Source: Lotus japonicus (Eukaryota; Streptophyta; Magnoliopsida; Fabales; Fabaceae). Taken from it: DNA of 64,000 nt. A program made the translations under genes and the position numbers. The notes below the pieces were generated by a model. It saw only the letters and a list, made by a program, of their open reading frames with translations. It did no database searches and was not told the origin of the DNA. Positions 44,048 through 54,506 of the stretch are shown one piece after another (the first letter of the stretch is position 1; each line of letters starts with the position of its first letter). The DNA lies in assembly GCF_012489685.1 (NCBI RefSeq), contig NC_080041.1:26277780-26341779 (forward strand), in the 5' to 3' direction.

Positions 44048-45229
44048 ATGGTGAACACGAATCAACTAGCAGAGATGATGGCCACTATGGCTCAGGCGAT
44101 GACTAACCAAGCGAATGACAATGCTTTGAGGCGTGCTGCAGAGGAAGCGCGTGATCAACACCAGCGTCAGAGGGAGGCGACTTTGGATCAGAACAAAGGT
44201 TTGAATGATTTCAGGATACAGGATCCACCTAAGTTTTCGGGGGGTACTCACCCGGATAAAGCGGATCTCTGGATTGAGGAAATAGAGAAGATCTTTGGTG
44301 TGTTACAGACTGCTGAGGGAGCCAAGGTGGGGATGACAACCTTTCTGCTGTTGGGTGATGCTGAGTACTGGTGGAGAGGCGCCAGAGGGATAATGGAAGC
44401 AAATCATGTTGAGGTGAACTGGAATTCTTTTCGAACTGCTTTTCTCGAGAAGTATTTTCCTGACAGTGCTCGTGACGAGTGTGATTCACAGTTTCTGACT
44501 CTTAAACAAGGGAGCATGACCATTCCGGAATATGCTGCTAAGTTGGAGTCTCTGGAAAAACATTTTCGATTTTTCCGTGACCAAGTTGATGAGCCCTACA
44601 TGTGCAAGCGCTTTGTGAGGGGATTGAGAGCTGACGTTCAGGACTCAGTGAGACCGTTGGGGATCACGAGATTCCAGGCATTGGTTGAGAAAGCCACAGA
44701 GGTGGAACTAATGAAGAATAGAAGACTGAGCAGGGTTGGAACAGGAGGACCAGTGAGGTCGACACCACAGAATTTTCAGGGAATGGGAAAAATTCAGGCG
44801 AGGAAGCCGTATCAACGTCCTGCGGGGAGAGGGTTTACCCCGGGATCTTACAAGCCGATGGCTGCTGCTGCTACTTCTGGAGGGTCGAGAAGCCGTACCC
44901 CAAATCATGAGGTGACTTGTTTCCGATGTGGAGCGGTCGGGCACTATGCAAACAATTGCACGATGCCACCAAGATGCTACAACTGCAATAAATCCGGGCA
45001 TCTGGCTATGGATTGCAAGGCACCGAAGGCTGAACCGTCTGTGAATGCTGTTAGTGGGAAGCGTCCAGTGGCGAAGGGAAGAGTGTATACAATGGATGGT
45101 GAAGAGGCTGAAGGAGCGGATGGATTGATCAGAGGGGAATGTGGAATCGACGGTAATCTTCTAACTGTACTCTTTGATTCCAGTACGACATGCTCTTCAT
45201 TACTCTCGAAGCGTGTGCAACACACATAA
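44048..45229 (+). CDS. gag of element H with protease stub, 393 aa
   Basis: A Ty3/gypsy gag. The capsid domain spans about residues 55-220, with landmarks W-I-E-E-I-E-K-I-F, the Y-W-W motif near 104-107, and F-L-E-K-Y-F-P. A basic linker follows, then two CCHC zinc knuckles starting at C291 (CFRCG) and C310 (CYNCN). The C-terminus enters the protease: L-F-D-S-S-T-T at about 375-381 replaces the usual D-S-G-A-T, so the catalytic Gly is lost. The frame then stops at 45229. Gag itself looks usable, but any protease activity would have to come in trans. Start chosen at the first ATG, with MVNTNQLAEMM. Confidence 0.9.
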   Translation: MVNTNQLAEMMATMAQAMTNQANDNALRRAAEEARDQHQRQREATLDQNKGLNDFRIQDPPKFSGGTHPDKADLWIEEIEKIFGVLQTAEGAKVGMTTFLLLGDAEYWWRGARGIMEANHVEVNWNSFRTAFLEKYFPDSARDECDSQFLTLKQGSMTIPEYAAKLESLEKHFRFFRDQVDEPYMCKRFVRGLRADVQDSVRPLGITRFQALVEKATEVELMKNRRLSRVGTGGPVRSTPQNFQGMGKIQARKPYQRPAGRGFTPGSYKPMAAAATSGGSRSRTPNHEVTCFRCGAVGHYANNCTMPPRCYNCNKSGHLAMDCKAPKAEPSVNAVSGKRPVAKGRVYTMDGEEAEGADGLIRGECGIDGNLLTVLFDSSTTCSSLLSKRVQHT

Positions 45230-46657
45230 CTAGCTTTTACAGTTTGAACTTGACTTATAGTTATTACAACTACTAAGACTTTATTTGACTGTTACTCGTG
45301 TTTTAACTATAGAAGTTACACGAGGTTTAGAATGACACGCTAAGTCTAGAAAGTAGTCTTGCACCGATGCGTTTATAGGGAAGCTAGAAGCTGAAGAATG
45401 AATCCTAGAGAAATTCCTTATGGGCAGTATACGTGTTATGTTGAGGGTGTGTGGTTCCGTAGCGGAATCGTTAGGGACTTGATATCAGGATATTTGTGGT
45501 TACTGGATGTTAGGAACTCATTGACTGTTCCAGTGGGTTTTTCTAAATTTCCACCTTCGATGTATTAGGCCTGATCAACCTAATATTGAGGGGGTGATAT
45601 TTGGAATCACAGCTGGTCATGGACTTTGATAGAAGGATGTGTAAGATGAATTTGAATTGACCGAGGATTAGTCGGGTTTGAGAGGAAAGTTCGTGTTAAG
45701 TAATTGATTTTCCTTGGGAAGGAGTTGTAGCTTTAAGAAATGAATATTCATTTAAGAAGTGTTGGAGAGTTAAAGGATATTGGTGGTCCAAACTTAGTGA
45801 AGGTTTAGATTTTAAGCCAATTGATTTTATCCCAAACGTGTGAGACATGAAGTCTTGTCAGGTTCTGATCGAGAGGCTAAGTGTGGGATTGATTGGAGGA
45901 TGATTGTTACAGAAAGGAAAATGTTAGTATTAAGATGAATACCTGAGGTTGTTATATTTGGACGAGTTTTGTAGAGTTTAAGAGTCAATGGGACTTTGTT
46001 ATGGATTTTAATGATGCATATTACGGTTAACAAGTGAATTTTACTAAAGTTGAATGAGAATCCTAGGGCTAAGGTTGATCTAGTGAGCTGAGATTCATGT
46101 ACACTTAAGAGATTTAGTGGTGTTAGCGGTTACGATAACAGTTAAATCTCAGAATGTTGAAGGATCGGATGATAAAATGGCTAGTTAAGTCCCTTGAGGT
46201 ATAGTTATGATTTAATCTTCTAGAGGATAAGTCTCGATTTGTGCGAAGTGTTAGGGATTTCAGTAAGTGTAAATAGGTTTGAGTGAGGGAAGTTTTGAGG
46301 AAGAAGACGATAATAATGGATTGTTAGATATTAAGAGGAGGATTATCTTATAAGTTGTTGATAAATTGATGTTGAAGGGGATAAGATTAGTGAAGGACAA
46401 GAAATAAGGACATAAGTCGAGTTTTAATTCGAATAGTGACTAAGTAGAAGTTTGATTTCTTGGTGGGTGTAAAGATAGTTACGAAGTTGGAGGTGTTTTA
46501 ATGGACTAGCGGTTTCCAAGGGGATGATTTGTCTAGGAGTTATCAAATGGACAAGTGGAGTTTTGGACTGTAGGTGAAGATCACGAGGACAAGTTGAGTA
46601 TTTACTTTGAAATGACAGAGAGGCACCGAGTTTAAGAAGAATTTCGGACGACCGAAA
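45230..46657 (+). other. Degenerate internal DNA of element H
   Basis: No RT, RNase H or integrase core is recognisable in any frame. The region is shared with G (38072-38900 and 25900-26169, reversed), so it is an inherited part of the non-autonomous family and not fresh damage. It is AT-rich and without a long ORF. Confidence 0.7.
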
Positions 46658-46942
46658 GTAAAGAAGCAAGTGGCTAAGATTGTGCGACTGCACGGAGTGC
46701 CAACCAGTATCATTTCAAGCAGAGATCCGACGCAAGTGATCGAGCCAGACGACATGAAGTTGAATGATGGCTTGTCTTTTGAGACGCCGACAGTTAGCAG
46801 TGGGGATAGAAGAGTGAAACAGTTAAGGGGAAAACAGATTGCTTAAGTAAAGGTTATGAGGAACAATGACACGGGCAATACTACATGGGAATTGGAAGAC
46901 AAGATCAAGGAACTGTATCCCGGACTTTTCGCAGAACTCTGA
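46658..46942 (+). pseudogene. Integrase scrap joined to chromodomain tail, element H
   Basis: One frame of 95 codons with one internal TAA. It starts in integrase (K-I-V-R-L-H-G-V-P-T-S-I-I-S-S-R-D-P), where the catalytic Asp of the usual S-D-R-D is Ser. It jumps directly to the pol C-terminus (Q-V-I-E-P-D-D). It ends in a chromodomain-like stretch with V-K-Q-L-R-G-K, W-E-L-E-D and L-Y-P-G-L-F. The TAA lies between Q-I-A and V-K-V. The junction integrase-to-V-I-E-P-D is the same as in G. The chromodomain places the parent element in the chromovirus branch of Ty3/gypsy. Confidence 0.82.
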
Positions 46943-49174
46943 GTTTCGAGGACGAAACTTTCTTTTTGGAGGGGAGTATTGTAAGACCTGGATTTACAGA
47001 GCAAGTTAATTTCCGACTCACGCGTAGAATCAGTGTAAGCGTGATAGGAGTTTGATTTTGAGAAAGATTAATGAAGAAGAAAGTTCAGGAATTGCTCGAG
47101 GAATGTTGCGTAGTTGTTTTGGGAGTTAGTGCGAGTCGTCTGCACACCTGCCTTATGGCGAGCGTGTCCGGAATAGGCTAATTTCGCTTTTAAAGCAACG
47201 TATTAAGTGAGATTTCAAATCCTTGGAAAATTTAAAGGTTCTCTTTATTTTTCCTTCGACCAGTGTTTCATTTCGGAACCCTGGACTATACGCACGATAG
47301 TATTCACTTTTCGGAAGTCCGACGACGCTAATTTCTTTGCTTCGAAACCCTAAATTCAATCGCTGGATGAAGACTTTTTCTATTCGGGACTTCTAACGAA
47401 GTTTCCGTCCGCATTTCCAGATTTGTTTCGACGTTTCCAATCTTTCTCCAGAACAAAGTTTTGTCGTCCGACATTCACAGCAAAAAGTAGTTTTTCGGGA
47501 CAGATTAACTTACACCGCTTTTGGGATTTTAGATATCGTTTTTCCCAAATGTCAGAGATTTGTTTTGAGTTCTGGAATTCTGTCGCCAGAATCTCTCTTA
47601 GAATTCATCGGTGAACGTGCTGCAAAAATCGGAATTGCGAAATTTTCATTTTCCCACGATTTCAAAATATCTTCATTTCTTCCATCTTGGGGCCACGAGT
47701 TTAGGGGAGGAGAGGGAGAAGAATTTTTTGCCGAAACTTGACCGATCTTCGCGCAGTTCGTCCCTACTTCAAGGTATCGAGGTAACAAGCTTGATTCTTA
47801 CCTCTGATCACTGTTTCTACTGCGTTTCTTTAGTCGTTTCTGTGCTCAAAGTTTCGAGCTTTTCGTAAAACTGTCCGATTTTCTTGATTTTTCGCTTGGG
47901 GTTTGTTCTCTACGTGCCCAAGAGCCTAAAACCTCCGTCGGTATTCGCCGATTTTGATCGAGTTGTCAAGGATCTGAAAAACTGATTCAAAACCCTTTTT
48001 GGCGCACATTTCGAAACTTTACTGTCGAAAAGTTTTAATCTGACTTCGTGCCTTTAGGATTAGTTGTCACGGATGTCGTTAGGATCATTGCTGTCAAATT
48101 TGTTTTTCGAACTGATAACTTTGAGGTTTTGTGCTTTTATTTTGGACCAAAATGCCCCTGAACAGCCGTATTTCGATCCGATCGTCCGAAAATTGTTCCG
48201 AAAGTTTCTTTGCCTTAGTTTTACCCTAAAACTACCTTGTAAACAGATTTGATCGAAGAAAAAGAGCCGGAGCCCTTTTTCCTTTTTGGCCGAGAGCTTG
48301 AAGTGAGGGGAGGGAGTTTTTCGTTTTCGAAAACTTGTCTTTTCGTACTCGATTGTTGTATTCTGAAGCTTTAATGCTTTGTCTATCGTTAATGTGTTGT
48401 ATGGTGATCGAGCTAATCGATTTTGTTTGGATTTCTGCTTTGTTTTCTCCGATGTTCAGTTGAAGGGACTTTGGATATTGTAGAGCAATCTTGTGAAGGA
48501 TATTGTAACCACGAGACTGGAGCAGCTCGAGGTCAGGGCAACTTACTTATTAGCTATGACTGTATGATAGGCGTCGAGAAATTCCACTTATGCTTTGTGT
48601 TGATATGGATTATGATGATGAACTGATGTTATGATGTTGTCTATAACTTATGATGTTGAGATGTTGTTGAATGGTGCGTTCTGACGCGACTTCGGAGTGG
48701 GGATTCATTGATCTGGTGTTCTTTGATATTTCGGGTTGGATGAACAACCCTAGGCAAGTTCAAACTTGGGGTTTGAGACTTAGCCATTCGTTGGTATTCG
48801 TTGGAATGCTTAGACTTTCCCCGGGAAACTTCTTTTGGAGGATTTTTGAAAAAATTAGAATGATTAGAATTTCGAAAACTAGAGACTTTGGGAGACTTAG
48901 ACTTTGAGAAATAAACTCATAACTTGACTAATCCAATTCGAAACGTGTTTACTAAACGAATAAATATAGGGAACCTAAAGGGGAAAGTGATTGCGAAAGA
49001 CGGGGAAAAATCGACTTTTGTTGTGGGTTTTGGAGAATTGTTGGACACTAGGGGGGAAAATGATTGCGAAAGATGGGGAAAAGTCGTCAAGTCTTGAAGT
49101 TACTGGGAATTGGGGAAAGCCACTAAGGTGAGCTATGGTGATGATTGAAAGTCACCGAGTACTTTAGTACTCTT

Positions 49175-49470
49175 ATTGTTGGGGTTGTGTTGTATTGACC
49201 GACACTAACCCTGGGTTTCGACATTGGGTTTTGTTGTTGGAGTTGTGTTGTATTGACCGACACTAAACTCCCGAGTACTTTAGTACTCTTGTTGTTTGAG
49301 TGGTGTTGTATTGACCGACACTAACTCTAGGTTTTTGTTGTTGGAGTTGTGTTGTATTGACCGACACTAACTCTTAGGTCTTGTTGTTTGAGTTGTGTTG
49401 TATTGACCGACACTAACTCTAGGTTTTGGTTGTTGGAGTTGTGTTGTATTGACCGACACTAACTCTTGGG
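49175..49470. repeat. Six spaced repeats in the H LTR
   Basis: Six copies of a roughly 26-bp core, GTTGTGTTGTATTGACCGAC plus ACTAAC, spaced 44-59 bp apart (near 49184, 49242, 49301, 49347, 49394 and 49438). Confidence 0.85.
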
Positions 49471-49557
49471 TTTTTTATATTGGGTTTTGGGCTAAACACT
49501 TGTGTTGTGAGGACGATTCGATGTTTGGCTAACCATATTGCATCATGCATCATTTGG

Positions 49558-49790
49558 TGAATAACGGGAATGGTTCACCAATGCATCATTTGGTGAAGAA
49601 CAGGAATGCTTCACCGATGCATATTCGATGAGGAACGGGAATGCTTCATTGATGGTGAATAACGGGAATGGTTCACCAATGCATCATTTGACAAAGAACG
49701 GGAATGCTTTGTCAAGGATGAAGAACGGGAATGCTTCATCCATAGTGAAGAACGGGAATGCTTCACTAGTGGCGAACGGGAACGCGTCAC
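49558..49790. repeat. Eight degenerate AACGGGAATG repeats in the H LTR
   Basis: About eight units of 19-37 bp around GAAGAACGGGAATGCTTCAC. In one frame they spell repeated N-G-N-A-S (49628-49810), but the unit length varies and there is no reason to see this as coding. Confidence 0.8.
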
Positions 49791-49987
49791 AATTATCCGG
49801 ATCATATTGATTTCATTTCACGCATACATTCATTCTTACTGGAATTGTGTGCTGGTTGATTTATTGAAGCATTGTTAGAGCCAATAACATGCTAGGATTA
49901 TTTATATATATATCAACATATAAATCTATACCCCATATCATATGTTGAGTGTATATCTACTTTATTCCGTGAGTTGACCCTAGCGCC

Positions 49988-50698
49988 TTGGCTTTGGTTG
50001 CATGTTTGTGTTTGGGCGGTCGGCCTGCTGCCAGATGTCGGGCCGACTGGTTTTCGATGGTCTCTCCCTCGGGGGGGATCAGGTATGAGCTGGTGGATCG
50101 TGATGCCCCCACCGCTTGGGTGATCGATGTTGCGGGTCACCGAGCGACGTACCGGGGAAGGGTCATGGAGGACCGGACGGATGAGCGAGGACGCTTGACG
50201 AGAGGAGTGCTACGACGTATGGAGCTGAGCTTTGACTTGCCGCCCTCAGTTCACTGTGGACCAGGTACTGGTCGAGGACCACCTGCACCACCTCCTGCTT
50301 CATCTTCTGATGACGAGGACCCAGCAGAGATCGAGTTTGTTGTTGCTACACCTGTTGCGCCACCTCCTGCTACTGCTATCGATCCTACCGACGTGGCGTC
50401 GTCCTCTAGGCTTGTGCGGCCGAAGAGGGAGTCTATTGTCCCATCTGCATCACGTCTCTTTTCTTTCTCTTCACCGCACGGCTACCGTGTGGACCCCTTA
50501 GTTAGGGTGGTGGAGGAGGATGTTCTTACAGGAGAGGTGGATGTTGAGACCGGCTCGACTAGGGCGGTGCGCAGGACAGTTAGGAGGGAGGTCGTGGACT
50601 TGGACACCGAGATGATTACGGTGGATTCCGACTCTGACTCCGAGAGCAGCGGGGGCAGCTACTCGCCGAGCAGCGACGAGGAGGAGGAGGAGCTATGA
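49988..50698 (+). CDS. ORF of 236 aa inside the 3' LTR of element H
   Basis: Unknown protein. The frame is open for 711 bp in GC-rich DNA that contrasts with the AT-rich LTR around it. The N-terminal third contains Y-E-L-V-D-R-D-A-P-T-A-W-V-I-D-V. The middle is Pro/Ala/Ser-rich with a D-D-E-D acidic patch. The C-terminal part has S-R-L-V-R-P-K-R and alternating acidic/hydrophobic stretches. It ends in a Ser/Asp-rich segment and five Glu plus Leu. The truncated 5' LTR copy (42939-43373) keeps the same frame. The G LTRs lack it. It could be a gene fragment captured by the LTR or a chance GC-rich frame. Start uncertain: MALVACL at 49988 is the first Met, and a Met also occurs at residue 24. Confidence 0.45.
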   Translation: MALVACLCLGGRPAARCRADWFSMVSPSGGIRYELVDRDAPTAWVIDVAGHRATYRGRVMEDRTDERGRLTRGVLRRMELSFDLPPSVHCGPGTGRGPPAPPPASSSDDEDPAEIEFVVATPVAPPPATAIDPTDVASSSRLVRPKRESIVPSASRLFSFSSPHGYRVDPLVRVVEEDVLTGEVDVETGSTRAVRRTVRREVVDLDTEMITVDSDSDSESSGGSYSPSSDEEEEEL

Positions 50699-51162
50699 GC
50701 TGGACTAGGAGGGTAGGTTAGGCTAGCGTCATTTTTTGTGTAGAGCTCTGATCGTCTTACTTTTTGGGACAGGGTAGGTTCCCGATGTGTGGCTTTTTGT
50801 GTGGTTCTTTTGAGGAGGATCACAGAGAGTCTGTCGGAGTATAGGGGTCTTTTGTTCAGGCCATTTTTTGGTGCCGACTTTCTCTTGGATGACTGTATAT
50901 TTGATACTTTTACTTACAGTTCTGGTTCTGTATATATTTGCCTGCGGGCGTACTATTTTGGAGTCACTGCGAGTGCGCGTGACGGGAGAGTGCAGCTGAG
51001 GCTGTACATGTTATATATTTGTATATTGGTTAGTTAGTGTTGGGTCATGTCTTTATTTTCTATCGCTTTATTTAAAAGGAATCAAACAAAAAAAAATACC
51101 TGTTTTCCGCGTAAAGTTTACTTTTGGTTACTAAAGTGACACCTGGAAATCGGGGTGTTACA

Positions 51163-52426
51163 GCAATGGTATGCCAAGCTCACTAGTTTGTTAGTTACTT
51201 GTGGCTATAAGCAAGCACATTCTGATCATTCTTTGTTTACTAAAACTCAAGGTCAAAGTTTTAATGTCTTGCTTATCTATGTGGATGATATTATCTTAGC
51301 TGGAACTTCTTTGGATGAGTTTACACAGATCAAAACAGCCTTGGATACTGCTTTTAAGATCAAGGATTTGGGAGTCTTAAAGTATTTTCTTGGTTTAGAA
51401 GTTGCTCATTCTGCCAAAGGTATTTCTTTGTGCCAAAGGAAATACTGTCTTGACTTGCTTCATGATTCAGGTGTCTTGGGCAGCAAACCAGTGAGTACTC
51501 CTCTTGATCCATCTTCCAGATTATCTCAAGATGGGGGGCAACTCTATGAAGATGTTTCTTCATACAGAAGACTCATAGGAAGACTGCTTTATCTTACTAC
51601 AACCAGACCAGACATAACTTTTGCAGTCCAACAACTAAGTCAGTTCCTCTCCAATCCAACTGTGACTCATTATACTGCAGCTCATAGAGTTTTAAAGTAT
51701 CTGAAAGGGAGTCCAGGAAAAGGGTTATTTTTTCCAAGGGATTCTGCAGTACAATTGTTGGGGTTTAGTGATGCAGATTGGGGAGGTTGTGTAGACACTA
51801 GAAGATCAGTGACTGGCTATTGTTTCTTCATTGGAAAGTCATTAATCTGTTGGAGATCAAAGAAACAATAGACAGTATCTAAATCATCCTCAGAAGCAGA
51901 GTATAGAGCTCTAGCTTCAGCCACTTGTGAGCTACAATGGCTTACTTATTTACTAAAGGATCTTCAGATTGAACCTATAAGATCATCAGTCATTTACTGT
52001 GATTACCAAAGTGCCCTTCATATAGCTGCTAACCTTGTTTTTCATGAAAGAACTAAGCATTTAGAGATTGATTGCCACATAGTAAGGGAGAAATCAGAAG
52101 CTGGTTTAATGAAGTTACTGTCTATTTCTTCAAAATTTCAAGTGGCAGATTTCTTCACAAAGGCTCTTTCAGTAGGACCCTTTTCTTTTCTACTAAGCAA
52201 GCTCAACATGTTAGACATCTACCATGGTTCAGCTTGTGGGAGGCTATTGAATGAAGATCAGGAAAATTCTATAGTATCAAGGGATGAAGGAAACAAGCTC
52301 ACACAGGTTACAAATTCAGAAGTGATTCCTAGCAGTGTTGATACAAGTTGTGGACAACTCACCAATTCTGTTGTAACAAACTTGACAGCTAAGCAAGCCA
52401 ACTCAGCAAGAGAAGGTTATGGCTAA
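51163..52426 (+). pseudogene. RT/RNase H end of copia element D, cut by H
   Basis: The open frame resumes right after H: W-Y-A-K-L, then Y-V-D-D-I (RT active site), K-Y-F-L-G-L-E, T-R-P-D-I, and RNase H with D-A-D-W and S-S-S-E-A-E-Y. One in-frame TAG at 51869-51871 sits between S-K-K-Q and T-V-S-K-S-S. The frame then continues through A-D-F-F-T-K-A-L and runs on into the LTR to 52426. The upstream three quarters of pol lie beyond H and G, outside the window. The sequence differs strongly from the Sireviruses and is closer in style to small plant copia lineages. Confidence 0.88.
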
Positions 52427-52636
52427 CTGATTTGGGAATAGAATAGGGTGTAGCAGAGTAACAGAATAGTTATGGTGTACTCTACTTTAGCTAGTATAAA
52501 TAAGGGTAGTGCATTGTAAATCGTAACAAAAATTCTACTTGTTCAATAAGATTCTTCTTCAATTCTATTTGCTCTGCAAATTTCTGAAAAATATTTAAGC
52601 CTTAATATTTTATAATAACTATTTCTAAGAGTTACA
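52245..52636 (+). repeat. 3' LTR of copia element D (degenerate)
   Basis: Starts TATTGA after the purine run GTGGGAGG (52236-52243) and ends GTTACA at 52636. A TATA-like TATAAATAAG near 52495 fits an LTR promoter. It is followed immediately by TTTTTTGGTATCAAAG, which looks like a degraded PBS. A PBS is unexpected after a 3' LTR. Boundaries inferred, since the partner LTR is not in the window. Confidence 0.55.
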
Positions 52637-52832
52637 TTTTTTGGTATCAAAGTTTCTTTAAAACTTGCGTTGTTATTGTTTTATTTTAAATTTAATTGAT
52701 TAGTTGTTTCAAGACTTTAGAAACGTTTCTATGTTCTAATATATATGATGATTTTTCTTTCATTTGGATGATATCTATCTATAATCTATCTATATCTATA
52801 ATCTATCTATCTATCTATCTATAGTCTATCTA
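52637..52832. other. AT-rich spacer with microsatellite
   Basis: No gene is seen. Contains the PBS-like motif at 52641-52651 and a (TCTA)n tract from about 52772 to 52838. Confidence 0.6.
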
Positions 52833-53070
52833 TCTATAATATATATAAAAGCAGAGTTTATGCAGTCTTGAGGGCAAACTGGGAATTCAATACATCATTA
52901 CACATGGTTGGAATTTTTTGTTGGATATTTCTGTAATTTTGTTAATTATTGAATAGAGAATCAAATCTTGGCCGTCCCTTAGTTTGATCATGGCCGTTGA
53001 CATCCTGACTTTCACTCTTCCATTACATTCAAAACATCTCTTCACCTTCTCCCTTTTCTACAGTTACACT

Positions 53071-53131
53071 TTCTGAAACGTATCAATAGGTCTCGACTCC
53101 CCTCCCCTTCTGAAACGTATCAATAGGTCTC
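53071..53131. repeat. 24-bp direct repeat, two copies
   Basis: TTCTGAAACGTATCAATAGG plus TCTC occurs at 53071-53094 and 53108-53131. Confidence 0.9.
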
Positions 53132-54073
53132 TTTAATTTTTCACAAAAACTTCTGGATAAATTGCTTTCAGTTGTCGCTTATCGTCTCTGCAACTCTTGC
53201 GGCGCAGCTTTCGTTTCCACTAGGGTTTGGCCGCACAAAATCGCCAACTCTGCAACTCTTTGATTGTTCTTCTGAGATTATCTTCTTCCTCCTGATCCCA
53301 AGGTTCGTTTTCTTCCCCTCTTTTTTTTTTGTCTTTCATTTGTTCATATCAATCGACCTTACTATGTGATTAAGGTTCGATTACCGTCTTTCCGTTTGGT
53401 CTTCAATCTGTAATGAAAATATTGTGGTTTTGGTCTTTATCAGTGGCATGGATAAGATTTTGAAACCAGGGAAGGTTCGATCAGTATCGCAATTTCACTT
53501 CTTCTTCAATTTCGCTTCACCATCACCACTTCAAAGACGAAGCTTCCAGAACCCACCCCGTGAGTTCCCAAGCCCTAATTTTCTCGCAAATTTTCATCTT
53601 TTCATTCTGGGTCCTTGAATTTTTCTTTATTCACCCTCACATCCCCAATGTGAATTGTGTTTCCTTCCTAGGGTTTCTCTCTCTTTTTTTTTTTTTGATC
53701 GATTTTGTTTTGATGAGCTTCACTGTGTTACTTTTTTTTTTTGATAGGCAACTGTGTTACTTGAAGTTCGCTGCTTGAATTTTCCATACTGTGTGATGTA
53801 ATTCTTACTTTAATATTTTTTGTGTTCCTTTCAAAATTTCTTTTTGATTTTCCTACTGTTTTTTATTTTCAAAGATATGCGTAGGAATCAGTGGAAACAA
53901 GTTGTTATCTTTGTTAGTAAAAGTGAAAACAATAAGTGGATATATGATTTTTTTAATATTTTATTTTTGCAAATAAATCAGGCTTGGCATTGTGTTAAGA
54001 TCAGAGTGAATGATTATCATGTCTGTTATATGCTTTTATTGATTTATGGTTAGGAAAAGTGTGTTCCAGAGGC
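53132..54073 (+). other. Gene-like 5' region without a supported ORF
   Basis: Contains pyrimidine-rich leader-like DNA and phrases typical of plant first exons (CTAGGGTTT, CCCTAATTTTC). There is a short GC-richer block at about 53440-53590 (from GCATGGATAAG). No frame longer than about 65 codons has recognisable content. Probably the promoter or leader of a captured gene; identity unknown. Confidence 0.35.
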
Positions 54074-54383
54074 ATGGATGGAAGTAGTGATGGGAATGGG
54101 AAAGAGAAGGAGTTAGCGGGAGAAAATGGTTTCCTGAAAGTGTCAGAGGCTTCTATCAGTTCTACTAAATCAGTATTACAGCTAGAATAATTTGTTCTTT
54201 TTTTTCCCTAATTTGTTCTCTTTTTTCCTGAACTATTTGTTCTCATGAACCTGTTTCTTTCTGACATCTATTTTACGGTAGGGCTATGAAAAATCCTCAT
54301 AGAATTTCTCAAGGACTGAGGCTGCTAATAGATCCAGTAAGAATGACACTTGAAGAGGATTTTAAAAAAACAACATGCAAAAG
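54074..54383 (+). other. Exon-like pieces of an unidentified captured gene
   Basis: 54074-54172 encodes 33 codons from ATG (MDGSSDGNGKEKE...), ending at a possible GT donor. After a possible intron, 54292-54383 is open in one frame (M-K-N-P-H-R-I-S-Q-G) and ends at an AG|GT donor-like site. The splice phases of the two pieces do not agree, so a mutated or misjudged junction is likely. Protein not recognised. Confidence 0.35.
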
Positions 54384-54506
54384 GTTACACTAAATTAAAT
54401 TTTACTATAAAGTAAATTGAAGCATACACTATGAAGTTCATGAGCATACACTATACAAAGTACATGATATAGTAGTTTATTGGTTTTAATTGAATATGTT
54501 TTGTTT

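Larger units (their letters stand above)
42937..51162 (+). mobile_element. Element H: gag-bearing, pol-deleted chromovirus-derived element
   Basis: On the plus strand: truncated 5' LTR (42937-43839, cut by G), PBS 43843-43854, gag 44048-45229, degenerate DNA, an integrase/chromodomain remnant 46658-46942, PPT near 46968-46976, and 3' LTR 46980-51162. The rest of the 5' LTR is left of the window beyond G. The right flank (GCAATGGTATG) is the RT gene of copia element D, so H inserted there. RT, RNase H and most of the integrase are missing. Confidence 0.9.
46980..51162 (+). repeat. 3' LTR of element H, 4.2 kb
   Basis: 4183 bp from TGTAAGACCTGG to GGGGTGTTACA, preceded by the PPT GGAGGGGAG at 46968-46976. 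It holds two tandem-repeat arrays and a 236-codon ORF near its 3' part. From 46980 to about 49150 nothing else is recognised. Confidence 0.92.

Noticed and set aside
49628..49810. Repeated N-G-N-A-S peptide ORF
   Set aside because: Unit length varies and stops appear in sister positions; best explained as DNA-level tandem repeats.
51163..52426. Element D as part of the Sirevirus group
   Set aside because: Its RT/RNase H differs throughout from A, B and C, its LTR is short, and it lacks ORF3 and the multi-PPT tail.
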